From NCBI RefSeq assembly GCF_902859705.1, contig NZ_CADIJO010000007.1:1-64000 (forward strand): a stretch of 64,000 nt of DNA, in the 5' to 3' direction. The position numbers and the translations under genes are program-made. The number at the start of each line of letters is the position of its first letter. Within the stretch, counting starts at the first letter, position 1. A model generated the notes under the pieces. The model did no database searches, had not been told where the DNA came from, and worked only from the letters and a program-made list of their open reading frames with translations. This stretch comes from Achromobacter deleyi. GTDB lineage: Bacteria; Pseudomonadota; Gammaproteobacteria; Burkholderiales; Burkholderiaceae_B. Of the stretch, positions 47,324 to 56,380 are shown one piece after another.

Positions 47324-48280
47324 ATGGCCTACATCTCAGAAGACGTATGGGCGGAAAGATTCAAGGGTTGGTTGATTACGGGGTGTGCGGTCAGAAACAA
47401 CCATATTCTGTATTTGTGTGCTCGTCAGGATATCCCTGAGGAACGGGCTTCCTCGATGTGGGATAGCGAAATTCCAAGTCAACTGATTGCATTGTTTCTT
47501 GATGATCCAAAAGCGCCTTACGCCTATACAGAATTGGCAGGCTTCAACAAGCCTAAAGTGGGTGTAGCTATCTTTCCCCTCGAACAAGGCTTGTTGTCGT
47601 CCAACTCCGAAAAAGGTGCGGTTTGGGTAATGGGTTCTGGCGGCCCGTGGCCGATGGAGTACATCGACGAAAGCACTTGGCCCGGCACCAAGTTGAGGTG
47701 CATTGATGGATATGCCTATGCTGTTGGCTTATGCCAACAGGTTTATAAGCGTATAGATATGGGACAGTGGGTAAAACTCGACAAAGGGTTGCTAGAGGAC
47801 AACGGCAGCACTGCCTATGGCTTCAGGGATATCGATGCCTTCAGCGACACCGACTTTTACGCCGTAGGCGGCCGGGGCGACGTGTGGCGCTACGACGGCG
47901 ACTGCTGGTCGCAATGTCGGTTTCCCTCCGACGAACAGCTCAGCACGGTGACGTGCGCGCCGGATGGCAATGTCTACATCGGTGGGGAAGGTTGCAGCCT
48001 GTGGATGGGGCGTGAGCACAGCTGGCAGAAGGTGGCCAGGGGCGGCTCCACGATCCTGTGGAACGAGTCGGTGTGGTTTCAGGACAAGCTGTGGTTGAGT
48101 TCGGACTATCAGCTTCGGGTGTGGGATGGGCAGGCGCTGCAAGTGCCGATGAACGGGGACAACATGGTGGTGCTGTCAGGGCACATTGATGCCCGTGATG
48201 GGGTGCTGGTTGTTGCCAGTTCCGAATACGTGGATATGTTCGATGGTCAGCAGTGGCATTCCATCGTCGAGCCGTACTGA
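47324..48280 (+). CDS. beta-propeller-like protein, array gene 3 (candidate immunity protein)
   Basis: The 318-residue paralogue has an N-terminal block (to about residue 52) that is nearly the same as copy 1, including synonymous sites, while STWPGTKLRCIDG and YAYAVG follow copy 2. Private changes include Cys-to-Arg in AVGGRGDVWRYDGDCW and KAPYAYTELAGF. The propeller half is otherwise conserved to the C-terminal VDMFDGQQWHSIVEPY. It has the same leader and ribosome site as the others. It is likely recombined from the other copies. The function is unknown. Confidence 0.8.
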   Translation: MAYISEDVWAERFKGWLITGCAVRNNHILYLCARQDIPEERASSMWDSEIPSQLIALFLDDPKAPYAYTELAGFNKPKVGVAIFPLEQGLLSSNSEKGAVWVMGSGGPWPMEYIDESTWPGTKLRCIDGYAYAVGLCQQVYKRIDMGQWVKLDKGLLEDNGSTAYGFRDIDAFSDTDFYAVGGRGDVWRYDGDCWSQCRFPSDEQLSTVTCAPDGNVYIGGEGCSLWMGREHSWQKVARGGSTILWNESVWFQDKLWLSSDYQLRVWDGQALQVPMNGDNMVVLSGHIDARDGVLVVASSEYVDMFDGQQWHSIVEPY

Positions 48281-48311
48281 CGTTAAAGCGTGCTGAAGCT
48301 CGTCGCGTTGT

Positions 48312-48363
48312 GGCTTCGTAGGCCGCCAGGCGGGCTACGAGCGGCGTGACGCGAGGCGCCGTC
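48312..48363. repeat. collapsed fourth inverted-repeat element
   Basis: It begins like the other elements (GGCTTCGTAGGCCGCC) and then jumps to the right-hand side (GCGGGCTACGAGCGGCGTGA), missing about 150 bases of the arms and interior. This looks like deletion between the inverted arms. The CTG leader and propeller gene that should follow are replaced by the gene at 48408. Confidence 0.75.
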
Positions 48364-48407
48364 TGGTCCGCGGGCGGGCCTGCTTCCAGAAACTCCAGAG
48401 GATCCGC

Positions 48408-49178
48408 ATGTATCTCACCGCCAGTTGTAGTCGTCGGCTCTTGTTGTGCGTAGCAGTGGCCTTCGGTGCGCCGGCCATCGCCGCACCCGTGCAGCCCACA
48501 GTATCTGAACTTGAAGACGTGCTGCAGCGTTTCGTCCAGACCCAATTCGCCAAGCAGACTTTCGATGTGAACGATATACAGGCCCGTAAAGACGCCTTGC
48601 GCCGATCGATGATGACGGTGAAAAAAATAGTTGGCTGTGTCGGCAGGCAAGGTCCCGCCCTTACTTGCGTCGCGCTGGTCGATGGTGGACGGTCACGGAA
48701 TTTCTACACCATGCTTTCAGTGCAATGGCAAGGGACGCAATGGGAAGAGTCCCCTGCCCAGTTTGAAGATGGCAAGGCCAAACGTCGGCTGGGGCCAACC
48801 GCTGCACAGGCACAGGCCGCGGCACGTCAGTTTGCGCAAGCGAAATTGGACAAACGCGGGGCGGATGGAGAAATCGAATTCATGGCCACTGGTGTGAAGG
48901 TCTTATCGATCAGCGATGATTGCGAGATCGATGAATACACCGGTACGGTGGCATGCGAGACAGCATTCCAGCTACCCGCGCCCAAGACCAGGCCCGAACG
49001 GCAGTTCATCCAGCGATCTCATTTCTATATCGAGGGCGGCGCCTGGCAGTTCGGACGCCGCGCATTCCCGGATAGACATCATCTGAAGATGAATCAAGAC
49101 CCCCAGGTTGCAGGATTGGTCCGATTTTCCTGTGAGGCGGCGCGATACGGCGCCAGGTGCGGCACTATAGGCAGGTAG
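48408..49178 (+). CDS. predicted secreted protein of unknown function
   Basis: The 256-residue protein has a signal peptide (residues 1-25, RRLLLCVAVAFGAPAIAA-P). The mature part has paired cysteines (CVGRQGPALTC, DDCEIDEYTGTVAC, FSCEAARYGARC) that could form disulphides in the periplasm, and an internal Ala/Gln-rich helix (AAQAQAAARQFAQAKL). No family is recognised. It starts 45 bases after the collapsed repeat behind AGAGGATCCGC. It is followed by a barstar-like gene, so it may belong to a toxin/immunity module, but nothing in it identifies a toxin. Confidence 0.75.
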   Translation: MYLTASCSRRLLLCVAVAFGAPAIAAPVQPTVSELEDVLQRFVQTQFAKQTFDVNDIQARKDALRRSMMTVKKIVGCVGRQGPALTCVALVDGGRSRNFYTMLSVQWQGTQWEESPAQFEDGKAKRRLGPTAAQAQAAARQFAQAKLDKRGADGEIEFMATGVKVLSISDDCEIDEYTGTVACETAFQLPAPKTRPERQFIQRSHFYIEGGAWQFGRRAFPDRHHLKMNQDPQVAGLVRFSCEAARYGARCGTIGR

Positions 49179-49209
49179 CGCCAAGGCCTCTCAATTACAG
49201 GAATCCAAT

Positions 49210-49611
49210 ATGCTGCCATTCAGGTTTGTCGAGCGGATGCCGTCCTATGACGCGGCGGAAGCGTTTTGCGTGCGGGTCGATCCGAAAATAGAAACCACGA
49301 AAGACTTGATGAAGTCGCTGTACTTCCTGCTTTGGTTTCCAAAATACTTGCGATGCAATTGGGACATGCTTGCGGCCGGTCTCAGGGACCTGGCTTGGGT
49401 GCCTTGCCCCAAGATCGTGCTGGTCCACCAGCGCCTGCCGAACATTCGTCGGGAAGACCTGCAGACCTACCTGCAGGTACTGCGAGATTGCGCGTTGGGA
49501 TGGCAGGGCGATCACCGGCACGACCTGGAAGTGGTGTTCCGTATCAATGACTGCGCACCGATCGAGGCCTTGTTGACCCCGCCCCAAGCGCCAGACGCGC
49601 AGGGCGCATAG
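49210..49611 (+). CDS. barstar-like protein (ribonuclease inhibitor / immunity family)
   Basis: The 133-residue protein has a barstar-family pattern: MKSLYFLLWFPKYLRCNWDM (helix with N-W-D), then GLRDLAWVPCPKIVLVHQ, an LQTYLQVLRDCALGW helix, and a closing beta strand LEVVFRIND. Barstar binds and blocks barnase-type RNases. Relatives are common immunity proteins for polymorphic toxins. No cognate RNase toxin gene is present nearby. Assignment is from pattern and fold expectation, so moderate. Confidence 0.65.
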   Translation: MLPFRFVERMPSYDAAEAFCVRVDPKIETTKDLMKSLYFLLWFPKYLRCNWDMLAAGLRDLAWVPCPKIVLVHQRLPNIRREDLQTYLQVLRDCALGWQGDHRHDLEVVFRINDCAPIEALLTPPQAPDAQGA

Positions 49612-49625
49612 ACGCCAACTCCCTT

Positions 49626-50552
49626 CTATGCCGCCCCGTGCAGCAATTCCACGAAGTGCTTGGCCGCCGTGCTCAATGGCCGATCCTTGGGAACGATGCT
49701 GCCGAACGCCGTCAGCGACTGCTGAATCTGATACGGAATAATCGCCAGCAGGCCATGGCGCGCGTAGCGGCTGGCGACGGATTCGGGGATGACGCCCAGC
49801 ATGTCGGATTTGATGGCGAGGTTGGTGGTGGTCAGGATCGAGGCGGATTCGATCAGGCCTTTGGGCAGGGTGGCGTTGTGGCTGCGGAATTCCTGTTCCA
49901 TGACGTCGCGCATGGGGCTGCCGTGCGGTTGCAGAATCCAGGGGTAGGCCTGCAGGGCGTCGAAGGTCACGCGTTTGCGGCGGGCCAGCGGGTGGCCGGT
50001 GGCGGCGATGACGCACAGGGCTTCGTCGCCGATGGGGCGAAAGACGTAGTGGCGCTCTGACAGCGTCAGCATCCGCCCGATGACGACATCCAGCTTGCCT
50101 TCGTTCAGGCGCTGGATCAGCAGGTCGCTGGTGCCGGTGGATATCTCTACCGCCAGCAGGGGGTAGGTCTGTTTCAGGCGCAGCAGGGCGTCGGTCAGGT
50201 GGCCGGGCGAGGCGGCCATGATGCTGCCGATGAACAGCTTGCCGGCGCTGCCCAGGCGCAATTCTTCCAGTTCGCGGGCCAGGGACGACACCGTGCCGCG
50301 CAGGCCGCGAAAGTAGCCCATCACGCAATCTCCCGCGGCCGTCAGGGCCAGCCCGCGGCCGACGCGTTCGAACAGCGGTTGGCCGATAGCCAGTTCCAGC
50401 TCGTGCAGCATCTTGCTGGCGGCGGACTGGGTCATGTTGAGCTGGGCGGCGGCGGCGCGCAGGGTGCCGCGTTCTTCAATGGCCAGGAGCAGCACGATCT
50501 GTCGCATGCGCAAGCGGGCCAGCAGGGCGGGGACGTTGGGAACGCGTTCCAT
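49626..50552 (-). CDS. LysR-family regulator of the acid-sugar operon
   Basis: The 308-residue LysR protein has a helix-turn-helix around residues 30-50 (TLRAAAAQLNMTQSAASKML) and a ligand domain with PLLAVEISTGTSDLLIQRL and DVVIGRM. It resembles the GbpR/CbhR-type regulators of sugar acid genes. It is divergent from the Bug gene with a 120-base gap that holds GTTTC...GAAAC symmetry near 50588. Its 3' end is 14 bases from the barstar-like gene's stop. Confidence 0.88.
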   Translation of the reverse strand: MERVPNVPALLARLRMRQIVLLLAIEERGTLRAAAAQLNMTQSAASKMLHELELAIGQPLFERVGRGLALTAAGDCVMGYFRGLRGTVSSLARELEELRLGSAGKLFIGSIMAASPGHLTDALLRLKQTYPLLAVEISTGTSDLLIQRLNEGKLDVVIGRMLTLSERHYVFRPIGDEALCVIAATGHPLARRKRVTFDALQAYPWILQPHGSPMRDVMEQEFRSHNATLPKGLIESASILTTTNLAIKSDMLGVIPESVASRYARHGLLAIIPYQIQQSLTAFGSIVPKDRPLSTAAKHFVELLHGAA

Positions 50553-50672
50553 GATTGATCGCCTGGGGTGAACGGTTGGTGCAAAAGTTTCATTTTACGG
50601 AAACAGCGCTTGTTTCTAAGATGCACCCATAACAAAGCCCGTCACGGGCGATAAACCCCCAAGGAGACAACC

Positions 50673-51647
50673 ATGAAGATTCGGCTATGCGCCGCTTTGG
50701 CGGCGGGTGCCTTGTGCCTGTCCGCCGCAATGCCCACGTACGCCCAGAGCGCCGACTGGCCGACGCGGCCGCTGCGCCTGCTGGTGGGCTCGGCGCCCGG
50801 CGGCGGCACCGATGCAATGGCCCGTGCGGTGGCGGACAAGCTGGGGCCGATGCTCAAGCAGACGGTGGTGGTCGAGAACAAGCCGGGCGCGTCCAACACG
50901 CTGGCGGCGGACCTGGCTGCCAAGTCGGCCGACAACCACACGATGGTGATGGGCGTGTCGACGGCGCACGCGATTGCGCCGCATCTGCTCAAGCTGGGCT
51001 ACGACAACGACCGCGACCTGACGCCGGTGGTGTTCGTGGGCGCGGTGCCCAACATCCTGGTGGTGAACAACGCGGTGCCGGCGCAGTCGGTGCAGGAACT
51101 GATCGCGCTGCTCAAGCGCAAGCCGGGCGAATACAACTTCGCCAGCAGCGGTTCGGGCAGCACGCAGCACATCGCCGCGGAACTGTTCAAGGACGCGACG
51201 GGGGTGCAGATGACGCACATTCCGTATCGCGGCAGCGGCCCGGCCATGGTGGACCTGATGGGCGGCCAGGTGCAGATTGCGTTCGAAACGGCGTCGTCGG
51301 TGATTCCGCACGTCAAGAGCGGCAAGGTGCGCGCGCTGGCAGTGCTGAGCGCCAAGCGCAATCCGCAGTTGCCGGACGTGCCGACGATGGCCGAGGCGGG
51401 TGTGCCCGGCGTCGAAATGAGCGCCTGGTACGGCATCTACATGCCCAGCGCGACGCCGGCCGCCGTGCAGCAGCGGGTGCACGACGCCGTCAACAGCATC
51501 CTGGCGTTGCCCGACACGCAGGCCCGCCTGCAGGCGATCGGCGCCGATATCAACCCGATGAGCCAGGCGCAGTTTGCGCAGTTCCACCAGGCCGAGAACC
51601 AGCGCTACGCCGGCATCATCAAGAAGAACCATATTTCCGTGGAATGA
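50673..51647 (+). CDS. Bug-family periplasmic binding protein
   Basis: This 324-residue TctC/Bug protein has a signal peptide ending TYAQS. Motifs are LRLLVGSAPGGGTDAMARAV, VVVENKPGASNTLAADLAA and HIPYRGSGPAMVDLMGGQVQ. No TctAB genes are nearby. It is first gene of an operon with PdxA2-, dehydratase- and aldolase-like enzymes, so the bound solute is probably the sugar acid these enzymes break down. The ribosome site AAGGAGACAACC is strong. Confidence 0.92.
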   Translation: MKIRLCAALAAGALCLSAAMPTYAQSADWPTRPLRLLVGSAPGGGTDAMARAVADKLGPMLKQTVVVENKPGASNTLAADLAAKSADNHTMVMGVSTAHAIAPHLLKLGYDNDRDLTPVVFVGAVPNILVVNNAVPAQSVQELIALLKRKPGEYNFASSGSGSTQHIAAELFKDATGVQMTHIPYRGSGPAMVDLMGGQVQIAFETASSVIPHVKSGKVRALAVLSAKRNPQLPDVPTMAEAGVPGVEMSAWYGIYMPSATPAAVQQRVHDAVNSILALPDTQARLQAIGADINPMSQAQFAQFHQAENQRYAGIIKKNHISVE

Positions 51648-52690
51648 ACCGCAGCATGAATCCCGATATCAAACCCGTCATCGCCCTGACGCTGGGCGAC
51701 CCCGCCGGCATCGGCCCCGAACTGATCGCGCGCCTGTTGGCGCGGCCCGATGCGACGCAGCAGGCCAACATCGTGTTGGTGGGCGACGAATGGCTGTGGC
51801 GTGAAGGCCAGCGGGTGGCCGGCGTGCAGGTGGCCACGCAGGCGGTGGACAGCATCGAGGCGGTGCGCGCGCGGCCGGACACCGCCGCGCCCGCCTGGCT
51901 GGCGATGGACACGGTGCGCCAGCAGGACGTGACCGTCGGCCAGGCCCAGGCGGCCGGCGGTGCGTCGGTGCTGCGCGTGCTGAACGCCTGCATGGACGCG
52001 GCGCGCGATGGCCACATCGACGCCATCTGCTTTGCGCCGCTGAACAAGTTCGCGATGAAGCAGGGCGGCCTGCGCCACGACGACGAGCTGCACCACTTTG
52101 CGCAGTACCTGGGCGTGACGGGCTACTTCTGCGAATTCAATACGCTGGGCGACCTGTGGACGTCGCGCGTGTCGTCGCACATTCCGCTGAAGGATGCGGC
52201 GGCGGCCCTGAGCATCGACGGCATCAAGGCCGCGACCCGGTTGATCTATCAGTCGTTGCAGGCCAATGGCGTGGCCGAGCCGCGCGTGGCGGTGGCGGCC
52301 TTCAATCCGCATGGCGGCGACGGCGGCACATGCGGGCGCGAAGAGGTGGACATCATTGCCCCGGCCGTGCGCCAGCTGAACCAGGAAGGGCTGCCGGTGC
52401 AGGGGCCGTTTCCGGCCGACACGATCTTCCTGAAGGCGCAGGCCGGTGAGTTCCAGGCCATTGTCACGATGTACCACGACCAGGGCCAGATCGCGATCAA
52501 GCTGCTGGGCTTTTCGCGCGGGGTGACGGTGCAGGGCGGGCTGCCCATTCCGATCACCACGCCGGCTCACGGCACGGCCTACGACATCGCGGGCCAGGGG
52601 CGCGCCAATGTCGAGGCCACCTGGCAGGCGTTTCGTATCGCCTGCCGCATGGGCCTGTCTCATCGCGCCGCGCGCACTGCCGCGGCTTGA
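51644..52690 (+). CDS. pdxA2: PdxA2-type 4-phosphohydroxy acid dehydrogenase
   Basis: This 348-residue PdxA-family NAD-dependent dehydrogenase has [54 protein letters not shown] and [19 protein letters not shown] (metal and phosphate-binding). Pyridoxine-type PdxA acts on 4-phosphohydroxy-threonine. PdxA2 homologues in catabolic operons act on related sugar acids, usually with a DUF1537 kinase, which is missing here. The ATG at 51644 overlaps the Bug stop; ATG at 51656 is an alternative. Confidence 0.88.
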   Translation: MNRSMNPDIKPVIALTLGDPAGIGPELIARLLARPDATQQANIVLVGDEWLWREGQRVAGVQVATQAVDSIEAVRARPDTAAPAWLAMDTVRQQDVTVGQAQAAGGASVLRVLNACMDAARDGHIDAICFAPLNKFAMKQGGLRHDDELHHFAQYLGVTGYFCEFNTLGDLWTSRVSSHIPLKDAAAALSIDGIKAATRLIYQSLQANGVAEPRVAVAAFNPHGGDGGTCGREEVDIIAPAVRQLNQEGLPVQGPFPADTIFLKAQAGEFQAIVTMYHDQGQIAIKLLGFSRGVTVQGGLPIPITTPAHGTAYDIAGQGRANVEATWQAFRIACRMGLSHRAARTAAA

Positions 52691-52757
52691 CGCTGCCGGC
52701 CGCCTTCCCGCTTTTTTCGTTTTCCGACTCGTTCGACCCCTTACGCAGGAACCTCCC

Positions 52758-53930
52758 ATGAAGATCAAATCCGTCCGTGCGCGCGTCTACGAATGGACCG
52801 GCAAGACCGTGCCGCCGCAAGGCAACTTCTGCTCCAACGCGATGGACCTGCTGTATTCGCCGCAGGAAACCATGAGTACCTTCCGCTTTCATGGCTGGAC
52901 GGTGGTCGAAGTCGAGACCGATGACGGCATCGTCGGGCTGGGCAACGTGGCGCTGGCGCCGCGCATTGCCAAGGCCATCATCGACCAGTACCTGGCGCCG
53001 CTGGTGGTGGGCCACGATCCCTGGGACTACGAATACCTGTGGCAGCGCATGTACCGCGCCACCCATGCCTGGGGCCGCAAGGGCGTGACGATGGCGGCGA
53101 TCTCGGGCGTGGACCTGGCCATCTGGGACATCCTGGGAAAGTCGGTGAACAAGCCGGTCTTCAAGCTGCTGGGCGGACGCACCAAAGAGAAGATTCCGGT
53201 CTATTACTCCAAGCTGTACCGCGGCGACCTGAAGGCCATGCAGGAAGAGGCGCAGACCTATCTGGACCAAGGCTTCAAGGCCTTCAAGATGCGCTTTGGC
53301 TACGGCCCGGCGCACTTGCAGCACGGCGTGTCCGAAAACCTGAAATCGGTCGAGGCGGTGCGCGAGGTGATCGGCTACGACACCGACCTGATGCTGGAAT
53401 GCTATATGGGCTGGAACCTCGAATACGCCAAGCGCATGCTGCCCAAGCTGGAAAAGTTCGAACCGCGCTGGCTGGAAGAACCGGTCATTGCCGATGACAT
53501 CGACGGCTACGCCGAACTGAACCAGCTGACGTCCATTCCCATCTCGGGCGGCGAACACGAATTTTCGTTGTACGGCTTCAAGCAGCTGCTGGACCGCAAG
53601 GCCGTGTCGGTGGTGCAGTACGACACCAACCGGGTGGGCGGCATCACTGCGGCGCACAAGATCAATGCACTGTGCGAGGCCTACAGCGTGCCGGTGATTC
53701 CGCATGCCGGCCAGATGCACAACTATCACCTGACGATGAGCACGCTGGCCTCGCCCATGAGCGAATACTTCCCCATGTTCGATGTGGAAGTGGGCAATGA
53801 ATTGTTCTACTACATCTTCGATGGCGAACCGGTGGCCCGCGAAGGCTACATCGACCTGGATGACAACAAGCCGGGCCTGGGCCTGACGCTCAAGACCGAA
53901 CACCTGAAAGACTTCAACATCATCGAGTAA
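52758..53930 (+). CDS. mandelate racemase/enolase-superfamily dehydratase, L-rhamnonate-dehydratase-like
   Basis: The 390-residue sugar-acid dehydratase has the enolase-superfamily metal ligands visible in [23 protein letters not shown] and [12 protein letters not shown]. The C-terminal active-site His is in [19 protein letters not shown], and the KMRFGYGP loop in the place of the usual KxK, match the rhamnonate dehydratase group. It dehydrates a sugar acid to a 2-keto-3-deoxy acid. The exact substrate is not certain. The start at 52758 follows CAGGAACCTCCC. Confidence 0.88.
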   Translation: MKIKSVRARVYEWTGKTVPPQGNFCSNAMDLLYSPQETMSTFRFHGWTVVEVETDDGIVGLGNVALAPRIAKAIIDQYLAPLVVGHDPWDYEYLWQRMYRATHAWGRKGVTMAAISGVDLAIWDILGKSVNKPVFKLLGGRTKEKIPVYYSKLYRGDLKAMQEEAQTYLDQGFKAFKMRFGYGPAHLQHGVSENLKSVEAVREVIGYDTDLMLECYMGWNLEYAKRMLPKLEKFEPRWLEEPVIADDIDGYAELNQLTSIPISGGEHEFSLYGFKQLLDRKAVSVVQYDTNRVGGITAAHKINALCEAYSVPVIPHAGQMHNYHLTMSTLASPMSEYFPMFDVEVGNELFYYIFDGEPVAREGYIDLDDNKPGLGLTLKTEHLKDFNIIE

Positions 53931-53935
53931 GCGCC

Positions 53936-54898
53936 ATGACGACGACAACGACGGCGGCATCGATATCCGCCGCGCCTGGCCGGGCGCCGCGCTATCGCGG
54001 CATCTTCCCGGTGGTGCCCACCATCTTCACCGAATCCGGCGAACTGGACCTGCCCGGCCAGAAGCGCGCGGTGGATTTCATGATCGACTCGGGCGTGGAT
54101 GGCCTGTGCATTCTGGCCAACTTTTCCGAGCAGTTCTCGCTGTCGGACGACGAACGCGAGACGCTTACGCGCACATTGCTCGAGCACGTGGCCACACGCG
54201 TGCCGGTCATCGTGACGACCACGCATTACGGCACCCGCGTCTGCGCGGCCCGCAGCCGCCGCGCGCAGGACCAGGGCGCGGCCATGGTGATGGTCATGCC
54301 GCCGTATCACGGCGCCACGATCCGCGTGTCCGACGAGCAGGTGGTGGGGTTCTTCCAGCAGGTCTCGGACGCGCTGGACATTCCCATCATGATCCAGGAT
54401 GCGCCGGTCAGCGGTACGCCGTTGCCGGCTGCGCTGCTGGCGCGCATGGCGCGCGAGATCGAACAGGTGTCGTACTTCAAGATCGAAACCGCCGGCGCGG
54501 CCAGCAAGCTGCGCGACCTGATCGCGCTGGGCGGCGCGGCAGTGGAAGGGCCGTGGGATGGCGAAGAGGCCATCACGCTGCTGCCCGACCTGGACGCGGG
54601 CGCGACGGGCTCGATGACGGGCGGCGGCTTTGCCGACGGCATTCGCCCGATCATCCAGGCCCACCGCGACCGCCGTGCCGACGAGGCCTACCGCCTGTAC
54701 GAGCGCTGGCTGCCGCTGATCAACTACGAGAATCGCCAGGGCGGCATCCTGACCGCCAAGGCGTTGATGAAAGCGGGCGGCATCATCGACTGCGACGCGC
54801 CGCGCCATCCGTTTGCGGCCATGCGGCCGGAAGTGCGCCAGGGCCTGCTGGACGTGGCGCGGCGGCTGGACCCGCTGGTGCTGCGCTGGGGGCGCTAG
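53936..54898 (+). CDS. DapA/KDG-aldolase-like lyase
   Basis: This 320-residue member of the dihydrodipicolinate synthase/N-acetylneuraminate lyase superfamily has the Schiff-base lysine in SYFKIETAG and the GVVPT-like loop as PVVPTIFTESGELD. In this operon it most likely cleaves the 2-keto-3-deoxy acid formed by the dehydratase encoded just upstream (5-base gap), rather than making lysine. The N-terminal 20 residues are low-complexity Thr/Ala. Confidence 0.87.
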   Translation: MTTTTTAASISAAPGRAPRYRGIFPVVPTIFTESGELDLPGQKRAVDFMIDSGVDGLCILANFSEQFSLSDDERETLTRTLLEHVATRVPVIVTTTHYGTRVCAARSRRAQDQGAAMVMVMPPYHGATIRVSDEQVVGFFQQVSDALDIPIMIQDAPVSGTPLPAALLARMAREIEQVSYFKIETAGAASKLRDLIALGGAAVEGPWDGEEAITLLPDLDAGATGSMTGGGFADGIRPIIQAHRDRRADEAYRLYERWLPLINYENRQGGILTAKALMKAGGIIDCDAPRHPFAAMRPEVRQGLLDVARRLDPLVLRWGR

Positions 54899-54931
54899 GG
54901 CGCCCGGCCAGCGCCTGCGCCCGCGTCAGGC

Positions 54932-56215
54932 CTACGGCACCAGCGACAAGCCGATACGGAACTGCGATTCGTTGCGCTGGTTGTAGCCCAGCAGCGTTTC
55001 GCCGTAGCCGTTGAAGTACTGCAGGTGCAGGTAGCCGTTCATGTTCAGCCAGGTGCGCTGCAGCGGCCAGGCGAAGTCCAGCTGGGTGGTGCGGCGGCGC
55101 TGGTCGCCCTGGCGGTACATCGCCGACACCACGGCGCCGTTGTCCTGCGCCCAGCGCAGGTTCCAGTCGACCCGGCCGGCGTAGTCGGCGTAGTCCGAGT
55201 TTTCGCTGGCCACGCCGAAGTAGGCTTTGACCTTGGGGGCGAACGTCAGCGTGCTGCCGCCGTCGAAGCGGTAGTTGAACTGCGGCTGGATGTAGGCGTT
55301 GTTGACCGAACGCGAATCTTCGCCGGCCTTGCCGTTGGAATTGTGTTCGACGCCGGTGTTCAGCCCCAGGCGCCAGGCCTGGTTTTCCGACTGCCACATG
55401 TTGTCCGACAGCCAGAACAGGCTGGGGTTGAAGGTGGTGTCGATGAAGGGCATGGAATCGCCCTGCAGATCCCACAGCGAGGTCTGGGTGTAGCCCAGGT
55501 AGAAATTCTCGCCCCAGGTGGCCGGGCGGTTGCCGGACGGGCTGAACAACCGGTACTTGGCGCTGATCTGGAAACGCGCGGTGGTCTGGCCGCGGGTGCC
55601 GATGTCGAAGTACACCGGCTTGTATTCCGAAATCGCGCTGCGGAAATGATCGAACGCCGATTGCTGGTAGGTCGAAACGGCAACGGTGTCTGGCGCCGGA
55701 CCGCCTTCGGGCGATGCGCCGGCCGCGGCCACCACGGCCGGCGGCACGGGCTGGCCGGTGCGGGCATCGACCACGGGGCCGGGCGCGGGCGTGCTGGCGA
55801 CGGTGCCGCTGTCGCGGCCGGTGGCGTCCAGCGCCATCATGGCCGGCTGGCCTTCGATGGCAATGGCCTGCAGGCCGCGGGCGGTGGCGGGCACGACCGC
55901 GCTCCAGGACATGCGGGCGAAATTGTTGACCGGCACGCTGTAGTTGGCCTTGCCGCCTTGCAGCTTGGCCAGGCTGCGCACGATCTGGCCGTCCTGGCTG
56001 CGCCATTGCAGCACCAGTTCGGGCGGCGCTTCCCAGGTGGCGCGCGCGTTGCCTTCGTTGAAATACACCGCTTCGATGGTGACGGTGTCGCCGGGCGCAG
56101 CGGACGGCCGGTCCAGGCGGTACGACACGCCGGCAACGGCGGAGCCGGCCAGGCCCAGCGCCAGGGCGGCAGTCAGGATGCGCAGGGAAGGGGCGAAGCG
56201 TCGGCGTGTCGTCAT
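54932..56215 (-). CDS. pldA: outer-membrane phospholipase A
   Basis: The 427-residue OMPLA-type beta-barrel lipase has a signal peptide (RILTAALALGLAGSAVAG). A periplasmic N-terminal domain of about 150 residues (with a Pro/Ala linker) is followed by the barrel. Catalytic residues are seen as GVEHNSNGKAGEDSRSVNNA, where the H-N-S core and the following Asn match the His-Ser-Asn triad. The protein ends with a C-terminal aromatic strand (FRIGLSLVP). It hydrolyses outer-membrane phospholipids when the bilayer is disturbed. Confidence 0.9.
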   Translation of the reverse strand: MTTRRRFAPSLRILTAALALGLAGSAVAGVSYRLDRPSAAPGDTVTIEAVYFNEGNARATWEAPPELVLQWRSQDGQIVRSLAKLQGGKANYSVPVNNFARMSWSAVVPATARGLQAIAIEGQPAMMALDATGRDSGTVASTPAPGPVVDARTGQPVPPAVVAAAGASPEGGPAPDTVAVSTYQQSAFDHFRSAISEYKPVYFDIGTRGQTTARFQISAKYRLFSPSGNRPATWGENFYLGYTQTSLWDLQGDSMPFIDTTFNPSLFWLSDNMWQSENQAWRLGLNTGVEHNSNGKAGEDSRSVNNAYIQPQFNYRFDGGSTLTFAPKVKAYFGVASENSDYADYAGRVDWNLRWAQDNGAVVSAMYRQGDQRRRTTQLDFAWPLQRTWLNMNGYLHLQYFNGYGETLLGYNQRNESQFRIGLSLVP

Positions 56216-56320
56216 GGGAGGCGGGTTCGATTTGTGACGAAGAAATGTAGCATCGACCCGGGCAACATTTTGTAAGTCAGGCTAATCGTATGTAGGGGGT
56301 GCAACATAACCCACGTCAAA

Positions 56321-56362
56321 AGGCCCCGCGGCATTGTCGACAATGACAATGCCACGGGGCCT
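56321..56362 (-). terminator. long hairpin terminator of the amaB-like gene
   Basis: The arms 56321-56337 and 56346-56362 pair over 17 positions with one mismatch and an 8-base loop. The flank gtcaaaa becomes a short T run on the minus strand. It lies 18 bases after the amaB-like stop, as expected for a minus-strand intrinsic terminator. Confidence 0.75.
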
Positions 56363-56380
56363 GGCCCCTTGCGTGCGGGC

